Shown here piece after piece: positions 47,441 through 57,392 of a stretch of DNA of 64,000 nucleotides (position 1 is its first letter; every line of letters begins with the position of its first letter). Below the pieces are notes generated by a model. The model worked only from the letters and a program-made list of their open reading frames with translations, was not told the origin of the DNA and ran no database searches. A program made the position numbers and the translations under genes. The DNA comes from Phocoena phocoena (Eukaryota; Chordata; Mammalia; Artiodactyla; Phocoenidae): assembly GCF_963924675.1 (NCBI RefSeq), contig NC_089225.1, forward strand, positions 108,638,313 to 108,702,312. Reading direction: 5' to 3'.

Positions 47441-49854
47441 TCAGGAGAACTCCAGCAAGTGTCTAAGAATTCAGATCTGTTTATTGTGCTTCTGGCCTCC
47501 TCAGAGGATTATGTGAGAAATACTTCCACTGTTTTCTCTGCTCTTCCTCTGGGATATCCTTTCTGTTTCATTCATGTTCTGACTTCAGGGTGTGTGGTGT
47601 GCTTTCACTCTTGAGTTTGTGGGTTTCCATGTGGCTGTCTGTCTTCTCGCCCCATCGTATTCCTCTGCTCCGTCCCTTAATACCACGTCTGCTTATTCCA
47701 GTCATGGACCTAGCCCGCTGAATCTCTGTGCTGTTGCTGATTTGTTCTAAGTTCACCTTATTACCCTACTTTTAATTTGCATTTACCTTCTAAGTTCATT
47801 GAGTTGTGTGAACTGTTTCTTACCATACAAATTTGCTTGAAAAATTTAGAGTATCTTTTAGTCTCTAAAGTCTTTTCTGTGTGAAGGCTAGGATTTGGAG
47901 ATAGTTCTAGCTTTTTCGCACCATTCCTTGGTTTCTAGGAGTTACAGTATTGGCTGCAGCCCAAACAAAGGGACACTCTTATTATTCCTTAGGGCATCTC
48001 CCCTGAATCCTGCCTTCTTCCTGCCTCGGACTCATCCAACACCTGCTTCTCTCCTGGGTCCTGTCCTGCCTGCTGTGTCTCCAAAACCAAGGGGTTCATT
48101 CAGTAGGAAGTCCCGTCCAAGGCTTCTCTCTCAGAAACAGCCTCCCCTCTCCCTTCCTCCTGAGGAGACCCTCCCAGCCTCACCTCTCCCATGAAGCTTC
48201 CCCAGGGCTGGAGGAGTCTTGAGGCGCTTGCTGGTGACCAAAGGGAGGCGGAGCCTCCAAGGGAATGGAGTGATGAGCCGTCTTGTGGGCAACTAAGAAA
48301 TACGGCTTCTGTCTCAAGGTGGCAGGGCGTGGTCAGAGAGAAGCAGAGATTGATTTTTATTTGATGGGCGTCCTCTGTGATGATTCTCATGATCGGGAGG
48401 TGGACTCTTGGCACCAGAATGGTCTCAGGAAGATTTGCCCACATGAAGAGCCATCTTTTATCTTTTAGTTCCATCAAAGAGAAAATACCTTAAGGTCAGG
48501 ACCTAGAGCCTGAAGTAGCACCAAGAGTAATGGTGGTGGGGTGTTTACATACGAGGCGCTGTTCTCAGCACCTTACGTGCTCCCTGCCCCATACCTCACA
48601 GCACCGCTAGGATGTGACAGCACCATTAATAGTGCCAGTTTTCAGGTGAGCAAGTGGAGGCACAGGCAGCTGCTCCAAGTTACACATCTCGCAGGGCTTC
48701 AGACCAGGGGTGTGTTGGGCCCCCTGCTGGGTCCTGTGCACATTTGGCCCCGTTCAGTCCCATGACAACCCTGGCAGGTGACTTCTAACACCTCTCCTTT
48801 TCCAGAAGGGAAACGTTTCCCAAACAGTCAGTGGCCAGGTGGGATTCTGTCTGAGGTATCTTCAAACAGGCGCAAGAGTTTAAACAAAGAAGACTGAAAA
48901 CCAGGTTCTTGGACATTCATCTGTTGGTCAAGACCTAAAATAGGATGGGCATAAAAAATCTCATTGTTCTCTTCTGTAGATATCATAGTAACTCCTAATA
49001 AATCCCTGAGTTATGCAAAATAAATGTACTATCTTTCTGTAACTGTATTTATTATGCTCATAAAAATGTTCAAGTATGAAAACTCACCCTGGAGTGAATC
49101 ATAAAGAAGTGTCTGCTGAGATCTTATAGACATCCAGTTGCTGATGAAAATTCCTTATGCACCGACCCCAGGCCATTGGCGGTTGCCAGGCTGCCATGGC
49201 CTTCCCTGACCACCTGGTCCAGAGCACCCACCAGCCCCCTTGCACATGACCCGCTTCCTGTCAGTGTCTGAAATTGTTTTGTGGTTTGTCTGTCTCTCCC
49301 CAGTGCAAGTTCTGTGTGAGTAGGAACCTTGCCTGTCATGGCCTTGGGAGCCCATGTCCAGAGCAGACACTTGGCCGGCGTCTGCTGGGAGGGTGGGGTA
49401 CAGCCGACTGCCGTGCTCTCCAGGAGTGAAAGAGCAGCTCCCACCACCTGACCCCGGGAGGGCGCGGCTGCTCCAGGCCTCTGTGTTCTGTCTGTCTCCC
49501 TGCACCCTCTCCTAGGCTTACCTCTTTTACACCCAGCCTGGTCCCTACGTGGAATTATCGTGGTTACCCCGGTCGTGGAAGAATGAACAGCACCGTGCAT
49601 TTGTGACCCAGTTCTATTTACCCCCTTCTGTGATTAAGCTTTGTAGGTAGTTTATGGAAATCACGGAAGAGATAATCTATAAAACACTATTTCTAAATTT
49701 TCTGAGCCAGAAACATGATCATCTAATAACTTAAGTTGGGTATTCCTAAATTGGATCTTTCTAATATAAATTAAAGCTCTAAAATGGGCAAACATCTGAA
49801 AGTTAAATAACGTATTTTATAGGTGAATCCATGAGGAAGCAGACATTTTCCTAA
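47441..49854. other. Mostly unique intron sequence
   Basis: Reverse-oriented MIR at 48541-48715 ('ttcaggtgagcaagtggagg'). The rest has no recognised family. Confidence 0.45.
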
Positions 49855-50660
49855 CACTGCTGGTGGGAGTGCGAAATGGTACAAACCCCCTGGAGGGAAA
49901 TTTGGCGATAGCAGCAAAATTACGTATGCATTTATTCTTTGTCAGGGCAGTTCTACTTCTAGGAATTTATTCCAAAAATACCCCAGTAAATAAATGAAAA
50001 GATCCACGTAAAGGCTGTTCATTGTGCTGCTGTTCGAAATAGCAAAGGATTTTCAGTAACATAGACCTTCCGTGAACAGGGACTGGTTGAACAGACTCTG
50101 GTGCTTCTATGCAGTGGAGCACTGGGCAGCTGTTGGAAGAATAAGGAATCGCGGTCTTTTGCTAAGGAGTGATGGCCAGGATGTGTGCGGCTGACCCTTG
50201 AACAGCGCAGAGGTCAGGGACCCTGACCCTCCGCGCAGTTGGAAATCCAGGTATAATGTATAATCGGCCCTCCTTTGTTTGCCGCGGTTCTTCCCTAGCC
50301 ATGGTTCACATCTGTGGATTTAGCCAACCATGTGTCATGGAATATTTGCTGTTGGAAAAAACCTGCGTGTAAGTGGACCCTTGTAGTTCAAACCTGTGCT
50401 GTTCAAGGGCCAACTGTGATTAAATTAAAAAAGCAGAGAGTGGACAGAAGGGTCTGTGGTATGCTACTGTTTTGAAAAGAGAGAATATGAATATATACAT
50501 GTATTTGCATGTATCTTACAAATGGGAGGATAAACCATACTTGTATTTATTTAGTTTTCAAGCTGCCTTTCGGGAAGGGAGGGAACTAGGATGAGGGACA
50601 CATAAAATCAATGCCTTATTTTGTCAGTTTGACTTTGGGACCATGTAGATATTTTACAGC
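49855..50660 (+). mobile_element. Old L1 3' segment, sense, split by a DNA transposon
   Basis: 'ctgctggtgggagtgcgaaa', 'gcagttctacttctaggaat', 'gcagctgttggaagaataag', then after the insertion 'tatgctactgttttgaaaag'. In gene sense. Confidence 0.65.
50191..50416. mobile_element. Non-autonomous DNA transposon with ~22 bp inverted termini
   Basis: Left end ctgacccttgaacagcgcag and right end ctgtgctgttcaagggccaa with tg are inverted copies of each other with few mismatches. Inserted in the L1 around it. Confidence 0.85.
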
Positions 50661-50689
50661 ATTATAAAAATAATTAGGTAAAAGGTTTT

Positions 50690-50995
50690 GATTTAAAAAA
50701 ATTTTGATAGACATTGTCACATTTTTCTCTAAAAGGTTTATACTCTGTTTCCCTCCTATGAGTACTTGAAGAGGACTCTTCTCTCACACCTTTTCCAACA
50801 CTGGATTATTGTCTCTAAGAACTGTGCCAATCTGATAGGTGAAAAATAGTTTGCTGTTTTCATTTGTGCTCCCCGGTGATGAGAGTGATTAAACGTCTCT
50901 TCATTCCTTTATTAGCCATTTTGTATTTCTTTTGTGAAATGCAAGTTCATAGCCTTTTTTACTATTGATTTATAAAGTCTCTATATGTTGTAGGT
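50690..50995 (-). mobile_element. L1 3' segment, antisense
   Basis: 'ttgatagacattgtcacatt', 'gtgccaatctgataggtgaa' and 'gcaagttcatagcctttttt' in reversed L1 order. Confidence 0.6.
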
Positions 50996-51243
50996 ATAAT
51001 TTTCATTTGTTGATTATTACCAGGTTCATGACCTCATTTCTAGTTAAATTGTTCAGGCCTGACTGTAGTAGCTGGTTGTTGTTCTGTTGTCATACAGTAA
51101 AAGGTTTTTTTAAAAGAACATTTATGTATGATAGGCTTGAAATGCACAGGAAATCCCTAAACTGTTCAAGTGCTAGGTGTCAGCTTGTGAGCTCTTTGGA
51201 GCAATGGAAGCTGTGTTTTCTTTTCCTTTAAAAAAAAATTGCC

Positions 51244-51572
51244 GGTACTTTCCTGGTGGTGCAGTGGTTAAGAATCCGCCTGACAATGCAGGGGACACGG
51301 GTTCGAGCCCTGGTCCGGGAAGATCCCACGTGCTGCGGAGCAACTAAGCCCATGCGCCCCAACTACTGAGCCTGCTCTCTAGAGCCCGCGAGCCACAACT
51401 ACTGAGCCCATGCGCCACAACTACTGAAGCCCGTGCGCCTAGAACCTGTGCTCCACAACAAAGAGAAGCCCGTGCACTGCAAGGAAGAGTAGCCCCTGCT
51501 TGCTGCAACTAGAGAAAGCCCACATGCAGCAGTGAAGAGCCAACGCAGCAAAAAATAAATAAACGAATAAAT
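51244..51572 (+). repeat. CHR-type SINE, long form, sense
   Basis: Target-site duplication aaaattgcc at 51235-51243 and 51573-51581. Head 'tttcctggtggtgcagtggt', full body and an AAAT tail. The last SINE before exon c, about 0.3 kb upstream. Confidence 0.97.
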
Positions 51573-51875
51573 AAAATTGCCTATGGCTGATTACCGTGTC
51601 TCAGTAGTAGATAGTTGATAAATGTCCACTTGAGTTGATTTTGGTGAATCTGTAATCTAAATTTGATTGTCTTTTTGGTTTGAGATTGTTCTTGACTTTT
51701 AATGGCCCATGATAACCATCTTTATGTTCTGTTCAATTGAATACCTGAATGAAACAGTACTTTTTCATGAAAAAAGAAAGTATATAGTGAAGGTAGGTTT
51801 TTAAAAATTTTCATAGTTGCTAGCATTTGTCTTCTGCTCATGGACATGTTGCATGTTTCTTGTTTCTTTCTCTAG

Positions 51876-51980
51876 GTCATCACTCCATGTAGGAAACTCA
51901 TCCTATGTGCAGATAACAGAAAAGAGATGGAAGACTGGATCGCAGCGCTGAAGACGGTCCAGAGCAGGGAGCACTTTGAG
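51876..51980 (+). CDS. DGKD: DGKD exon c: PH domain, C-terminal helix
   Basis: A 105-base, 35-codon exon ([20 protein letters not shown]...REHFE) follows a strong pyrimidine tract ending tctag and is followed by donor gttagg; phase 0 on both sides. It has the invariant tryptophan of the PH C-terminal helix in [10 protein letters not shown]. The donor GTTAGG is weaker than the GTAAGT/GTGAGT donors elsewhere in the gene. Confidence 0.97.
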
Positions 51981-52234
51981 GTTAGGGGAGGAAGCCCTCC
52001 CTTTTTGTCGCCCTCCCCCTTGTATTCTGCCATCTGAATGTCCCCCATGCTGGGCCGTTACGGTCTGGAGCTCACTTTCTCAGCGTGCTCCTTGCAAACT
52101 TAAGGCTTGTTGCTCATCTTTGGGCCATCGGGCAGTGACCCTGTCTGATTTCTTATTGAATCTCGTCCAAGTTACTATGTTTAGGGAGGTCAGAGGGGTG
52201 CCTCATCTTTGCCATCTTTGTTCTTTGTTTGCAG

Positions 52235-52367
52235 CCTACCCAGTACAGCATGGACCACTTCTCAGGGATGCACAACTGGTACGCCTGCTCCCACGCGAGG
52301 CCCACCTACTGCAATGTGTGCCGAGAGGCTCTGTCTGGGGTCACGTCCCACGGACTGTCCTGTGAAG
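52235..52367 (+). CDS. DGKD: DGKD exon d: first C1 zinc finger, first half
   Basis: A 133-base exon in phase 0, out phase 1 (44 codons plus one base). Acceptor gtttgcag, donor gtacga. It encodes the first zinc ligands of C1a: His112, Cys125, Cys128 and Cys142 of the fragment, with HX12CX2CX13C spacing. The remaining ligands are in the next exon. Confidence 0.97.
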
Positions 52368-53151
52368 GTACGAACGATGTGTTTCCCGCTGGGAAAAGTG
52401 GCCTGAGGTTTGACATGACAAAGCCTTAGGAATCCAAGCACAGTCACCTCAGGTCAGTCAGGAGTAGAGTGGCTTGTATGACTCTGCCCTTGTTTACTGT
52501 GCCTGCTCAGGAGTCTTTGATAAATTATTATTTGTAGTAACGGAACAAAGTAAAAAGAAGGGAATTGGTAGTAATGAGACACAAAGAGGAAACCTAGAGG
52601 ACACAGGGAAAAAGGAGTTAAAGTATCTCTCAGCCCCTCTCTGGGTAAATGGTCCTCCAGATCTAGAGGATAGAGCCCTGGGCTTGGGCAGGAGCAGAGA
52701 GAGGTGGACCGTGGCCCCGGGCCCAGTTCCCACCTGCCGCCTGATGTCGTACAGCCTGTGAGCTTAAGAATGGTTTTTACAATTTTAAAAGGTTGAAAAA
52801 TATCAAAAGAAGGCAACTGTTTTGTGACGCAGAAAATCCCGTGAAACTTAAATTTCAGTGTCCGTATGTGAAGTGTGGCCACGGCGGCCCTTGTGCTGCG
52901 GGGACAGAGCCGAATGGTTGGCCCGCGGAGCCTGAGCTGCTTTGTCTCCGGCCCTTCACAGAAAGCCTGCCGCCCCCTGGCCAGGCTGGATGCCTGGTCT
53001 CCCCGTGAGCGGTCTCTGCACGCATCCTGGTGGTTTCGTTTATGAGTGAACTAACCATATATGTTGGTTCCCAACTTTCCCAGGAGAGCAGGGCAGTCTA
53101 CCCCAGACCATGGCCGCAGCTCCGAGGGTTAACGTGTTCATTCTCTCACAG
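52368..53151. other. Intron between exons d and e
   Basis: 784 bases; no repeat or other feature recognised. Confidence 0.8.
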
Positions 53152-53258
53152 TGTGTAAGTTTAAGGCCCACAAACGCTGTGCTGTGCGTGCGACCAGTAA
53201 CTGCAAGTGGACCACGCTGGCCTCCATCGGGAAGGACATCATCGAGGACGAGGACGGG
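53152..53258 (+). CDS. DGKD: DGKD exon e: first C1 zinc finger, second half
   Basis: A 107-base exon, phase 1 to 0. Acceptor ctctcacag, donor gtatgc. It completes C1a with CX2CX4HX2CX7C (Cys142 to Cys161) in [20 protein letters not shown], then the linker [20 protein letters not shown]. All eight ligands of a canonical C1 are present. Whether this C1 binds diacylglycerol or phorbol ester cannot be judged from the ligands alone. Confidence 0.97.
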
Positions 53259-53590
53259 GTATGCCCGGGGACCCTGCACGGCCCTCGTAGCACCGGGGCA
53301 AGAGGCCCAGGCACGCCCACCACCTCCCGCCTGTGCTCAGGTCTCTTTCTTGAGGACAGTGAGGGCAGGGTTTCCCTTGGTTGGTTACGCTGGTGTCTGG
53401 GGGCCCCGAGCCCTGGCCAGTCCCTGTGAGTTGTGGATGCCGGCAGGGAGCAGTGGGCTGGACAGGGCTCTGCAGACCCTGCCCCACCCCCTCGTGGAAT
53501 TCATTTTGGAGCATTTTTGCCTGAGGGTCCCCTTGGCTTGCGTGGAGGCTGTGAGGACACCCCCGGTGCATGTCTCTGTGTGGCTTGCAG
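53259..53590. other. Intron between exons e and f
   Basis: 332 bases, GC-rich, nothing recognised. The next intron (53717-53865) is 149 bases. Confidence 0.8.
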
Positions 53591-53716
53591 ATCGCCATGC
53601 CTCACCAGTGGCTGGAGGGGAACCTGCCCGTGAGCGCCAAGTGCACAGTGTGTGACAAGACCTGTGGCAGCGTGCTGCGTCTGCAGGACTGGCGCTGCCT
53701 CTGGTGCAAGGCCATG
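53591..53716 (+). CDS. DGKD: DGKD exon f: second C1 zinc finger
   Basis: A 126-base, 42-codon exon in phase 0 on both sides, between gcttgcag and gtgagc. It encodes the bulk of C1b: His184, Cys197, Cys200, Cys215 and Cys218 with HX12CX2CX14CX2C spacing. The extended C1b of DGKs includes the [10 protein letters not shown] segment seen here. Confidence 0.97.
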
Positions 53717-53865
53717 GTGAGCGAGCGCAGCCTCTGGGCAAATGCCAGATGGGCACAGGCCGGCCGGGTCCGAGAGCACAGCTCCTGCAGCGGCAGGGCT
53801 GGGGAGAGCTCTGGGGTGTGGGAGGGATGCCGGTGCCCCCTGTGACGAGTGGGTCCGTGTTCTAG

Positions 53866-53968
53866 GTGCACACGGCGTGTAAAGAATCCTTACTGACCAA
53901 GTGCCCGCTGGGCCTGTGCAAAGTGTCGGTCATCCCACCCACCGCTCTCAACAGCATCGATTCTGATG
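53866..53968 (+). CDS. DGKD: DGKD exon g: end of second C1 and linker
   Basis: A 103-base exon, phase 0 to 1, acceptor tctag, donor gtgggt. It finishes C1b (His223, Cys226, Cys234 of the fragment) and continues through [20 protein letters not shown], the linker to the catalytic domain. Confidence 0.97.
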
Positions 53969-54653
53969 GTGGGTACCACACGCTCTCCCGTCTCAGCCAT
54001 TTCCTCGTGCTTCCTTCTCCAGGCCTTCTCCCCTCCCCCGCCCTGGAATTGGTTATGTCAGTGATTTTGAGATGCGGTCGGGAAGAGGTCAGGCCCAGCC
54101 ACTGTGGGGAGAGGAGAGGAGGTGATGAACAGTGTCCTGACAGCTGGGCTTCTGGGCACCTTGGACTCAAGGCCAGGACCTTACTTGAAGGTGGTGGGTC
54201 CATTGGCTGTTGAGTAGAAACCGAGTCTAAGATGCTTCTCCGTCTTTGACGTGGGCTGTCCGTCAACTAGGCTCGTCTAGTAGCTGATATTACACGCTCT
54301 TCCGCCTCTGCGCTCGCCTGTCCAGATGGTACATGATGATGCATATTAACAAGTGTTGGTGGGAACTTGGGAACTGGGGCACGTGTCTCAGGAAGTCACC
54401 TCTGCTAGACTGAGAGCAGTGTCTGACATTTAGAGTCCTGCAAAGGTGAGGTCAGACCAGATTAGGACTCACTTCCTTCTACATGGGGGATGGCGTTGTG
54501 GAAACGTGGATTAATGTCTTGCTGGTTTCCTGGGTGTGTACGTGTAAGTTGTAGGTCCCACGGGGGGTGTCTGCTTGGTACACGGTTGAGGGCGCCCTGA
54601 TGTCTTTCGTGGCTTTCAGATGTCCTTGTGTCCTTTTCCATCCTCACACCTAG
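53969..54653. other. Intron between exons g and h
   Basis: 685 bases, no repeat recognised. Confidence 0.8.
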
Positions 54654-54816
54654 GCTTCTGGAAGGCCACGTGTCCTCCATCCTGCACGAGTCCATTGTTG
54701 GTCTTCGTCAATTCAAAAAGTGGGGACAACCAGGGTGTGAAGTTCCTCAGAAGATTTAAGCAGCTGCTGAACCCTGCCCAGGTCTTTGACCTCATGAACG
54801 GAGGACCACACCTTGG
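54654..54816 (+). CDS. DGKD: DGKD exon h: start of DAGKc catalytic domain
   Basis: A 163-base exon, phase 1 to 2, acceptor cacctag, donor gtagga. After [13 protein letters not shown] it enters the catalytic domain with [14 protein letters not shown], the NSKSG glycine-containing loop of DAG kinases. It then runs [20 protein letters not shown] and GPHL. The FWKA start fits delta rather than eta. Confidence 0.97.
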
Positions 54817-57283
54817 GTAGGAAGCTTGTAAAATATAGCTTTCTTGGAGTTTAAACACCGTTTGAAGAAAATGCATGCTTATTTGAAGATTCAGAGATAC
54901 AGAAAATTTTAAATAGGAAATAAAAGTTACCCTTCCCAAATTCCACTGGCAGACGTGTCCACTCTGAATGTTTCATAGAGTTTTGTGTCCTTCCAACATT
55001 CCAGTGTGTGTTTCAGTCGTGTGCACACACAGACTTTGAAACCAGGTGGGGGCCTAGGTTACCTGCCCTTGTGCGGGTGTCAGCCGACAGCAGTGTGGAT
55101 GTGTTCTGATGTCAGTAGTTACAGATCTGCCTCATTTTTTTGAATGGCTGCTTAGTATCGAGTAGGAAGCTTTTCTCCAGTGAGGCCAAAAGGGAGATTT
55201 TTCATTTTAGAGGGCACTTGAGTTTACTTAAGTTGCAGGTGCCGTGACATGCAGATGTGCAAGGCCCCGTGTATCTGGCAAAGTAAGAGACCTGACGTGT
55301 GCTTTCTAGTTTTATACGATCCAGAGGTTTGTGGAAAACGTTTGCTTTTGTAAATTCTGGCATTTGAACCAACTCCTTCCCCGTTTGGAAGCACCGGCTC
55401 CAGGTGGGAGCTCTGCGAGCCCCGTGGCACGTGCGGGAGGTGGTGCAGGATGTTTGCAGCGGGCAGTGCCCGCAGAGCCTGCTCCCTGGGGGGGCGGGGA
55501 TGTGTGCTCCTGGGAGGTTCCCTGGAGGGTGTTGGTTTTGGAGCTGGGTGCTCCTGTGACCTGAGCCTGGGTCTGGTTGGAGAGACCTGCTGTTGGAGAA
55601 TGGTCACCGGCGGCAGCTCTCTAGCCTGTTTCCTTGGTGACAGCACCCCCTTCCCTGGAGGGACCCTGGAGGTGCCCTGTGGGGACGCACCAGACAGGTG
55701 CAGGCCGCTGCTCCCCGAGGTGCCAGGGATGTTGGAGGAATGCCACGAAGGGGTGTTGGGCAGGGCGGGCTGCGCAGTAGACGGCGGAATGAGCACGTGT
55801 TCATTTGGAGAAGCATGCAAGCCCCACAGCTGGTAGCAGGCGTTAGGGACGAGACGGGACGATTCAGGTGCAGACCCGCAGAGGTGCGGTGCGCTTGGCT
55901 TAGACAGGTCCCGTTTCTGGGAAGCAGCCTTGCTCTCACACTGTTCCTAAGAAAACTTAGAGGTACTGCTTCGTTTTCCTGATTCCTGGCCTTGACGTGT
56001 CCCCTCTTCTCCAGAGAGCGGGAGGCCTGAAGGAGGTCAGTGTTCTTAAAGGACACGTGTGGCTGCTTCTCTCCCAGCCTGAAGGTCAGGTGCAGCCTCG
56101 CCCCTCTGTTACGTCCCGAGTTCCCTGTCACCTGGTCCTGTTTGTTGTCTGAGGCCTTCCCCCGGCTCGGACCATGCTGGATGCAAAGCCCGGCCAAGGG
56201 GGCGCCCTGCCTGCCGGGGACGGTTGCGGACGGACAGTCCAGGCCCAAGGCAGGCGATCTGTCTCGTTGGCAGTGTGGTGTGCAGGTTCTTTGGGAACCA
56301 AGAGAAGGGACTTACGAGTCAGATGGGGGTCTCAGTTTCTCCGCCGAGGTAGCATTTGAGGAGAGTTCGTGGTAATGGGGAGGGAGGCAGGGAGCCCTCT
56401 AGGCAGAGGGTGGGCTGTGTGCAGAGGTGCGGACACATGGTGGCAGCTCCTGGCCAGGGAGGGCCGTGGGGGCCGCTGAGAGGTTTGAACCTCTCCTGGA
56501 AGCAAGCGGCCCCTTCCAAAGCCAGACACCTGACGACACTGGTTTTGGGAAGATGAGGCTGGTAGCACGAATTGGAGGCATCTTGAAGGAGACGGGAGGC
56601 AGGTAGGAGGCTCCTGGAGGGGTTGCGAGAGGGGACGACGGGGCTGCCCGGTAATTGGGTTGCTGGTGGCTCTGCCTTTCTCTGAGGAAGGAAACGTCGG
56701 TTAAGGAGGCGCCCGTGCGACACCGAGTGGCACGTTCTGGTAGACAAGGGCAGGTGTTGTCCTTCAGGAGAGCCGAGGGATCATCGTCAGGGTCATTCAG
56801 GGTCATCAGCGTCTGTGTCGTCCCTGAAGCCAAGATGCGGATAAGGCCACCCAGGAAGCGGCTGGGGAGTGAAGGGGGAGTGAACGGAAGGCTGCCGGGT
56901 GTCCTGGGAGGGACGCTGCGAGTGAGGGGCAGGGCCGCCAAGAGGAGCACAGGAAGGAGACGGAGCTGGAGTCACGAGGGGCACGGGGTGGGTCGTCACC
57001 TGGGTGGGCGGAGTGGCCCAGAGGACAGGGACAGCGTGGGCAGGATCCTGCAGCCCGGGGCTCCTGAAGACGCGTGCGGCCTTTGCTCTCAGGCACCCGG
57101 CGGCCCCCCAGTGGGCGCAGCCTGAGCACAGCCAGGCTCTGGCCTCTGAGAGGCTTTTTCTCGGGACAGGCCGCAGGGTCGGCCTTGAGCACAGAGGGTG
57201 TCCCCCAGCCCCAGACTGACTGGCCGTCGGCTACCTGTCCTTTAGATGGACCTCATTTCACTGACGTTCTGTTTTCTCTGCAG
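54817..57283. other. Intron between exons h and i
   Basis: 2467 bases. 54850-55160 is a weak L1-like piece. 55380-57240 is GC-rich with many stop-free frames on both strands that have no domain signature. Confidence 0.7.
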
Positions 57284-57392
57284 CCTACGCTTATTCCAGA
57301 AGTTTGATACGTTCCGGATTCTGGTTTGTGGTGGAGATGGCAGTGTTGGTTGGGTCCTCTCTGAAATCGACAGCCTCAACCTTCACAAACAG
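57284..57392 (+). CDS. DGKD: DGKD exon i: catalytic GGDG motif
   Basis: A 109-base exon, phase 2 to 0, acceptor ctctgcag, donor gtacct. It contains the ATP-site signature GGDG (residues 326-329, bases 57330-57341) in [17 protein letters not shown], which is essential in DAG kinases. The motif is intact, so this copy should be catalytically competent. Confidence 0.97.

Larger units (their letters stand above)
9692..51875. other. DGKD: 42.2 kb intron between PH exons b and c
   Basis: By far the largest intron in the window, AT-richer than the 3' part. It holds 15 of the 16 CHR SINEs and most L1, L2, MIR, hAT and MaLR pieces (listed separately). No exon-like open segment with good splice sites and protein similarity was recognised inside it. 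Confidence 0.9.

Noticed and set aside
55224..57219. Long overlapping frames on both strands, up to 214 codons
   Set aside because: GC-rich intron with few stops; no domain signatures, no splice support, and both strands are open equally.
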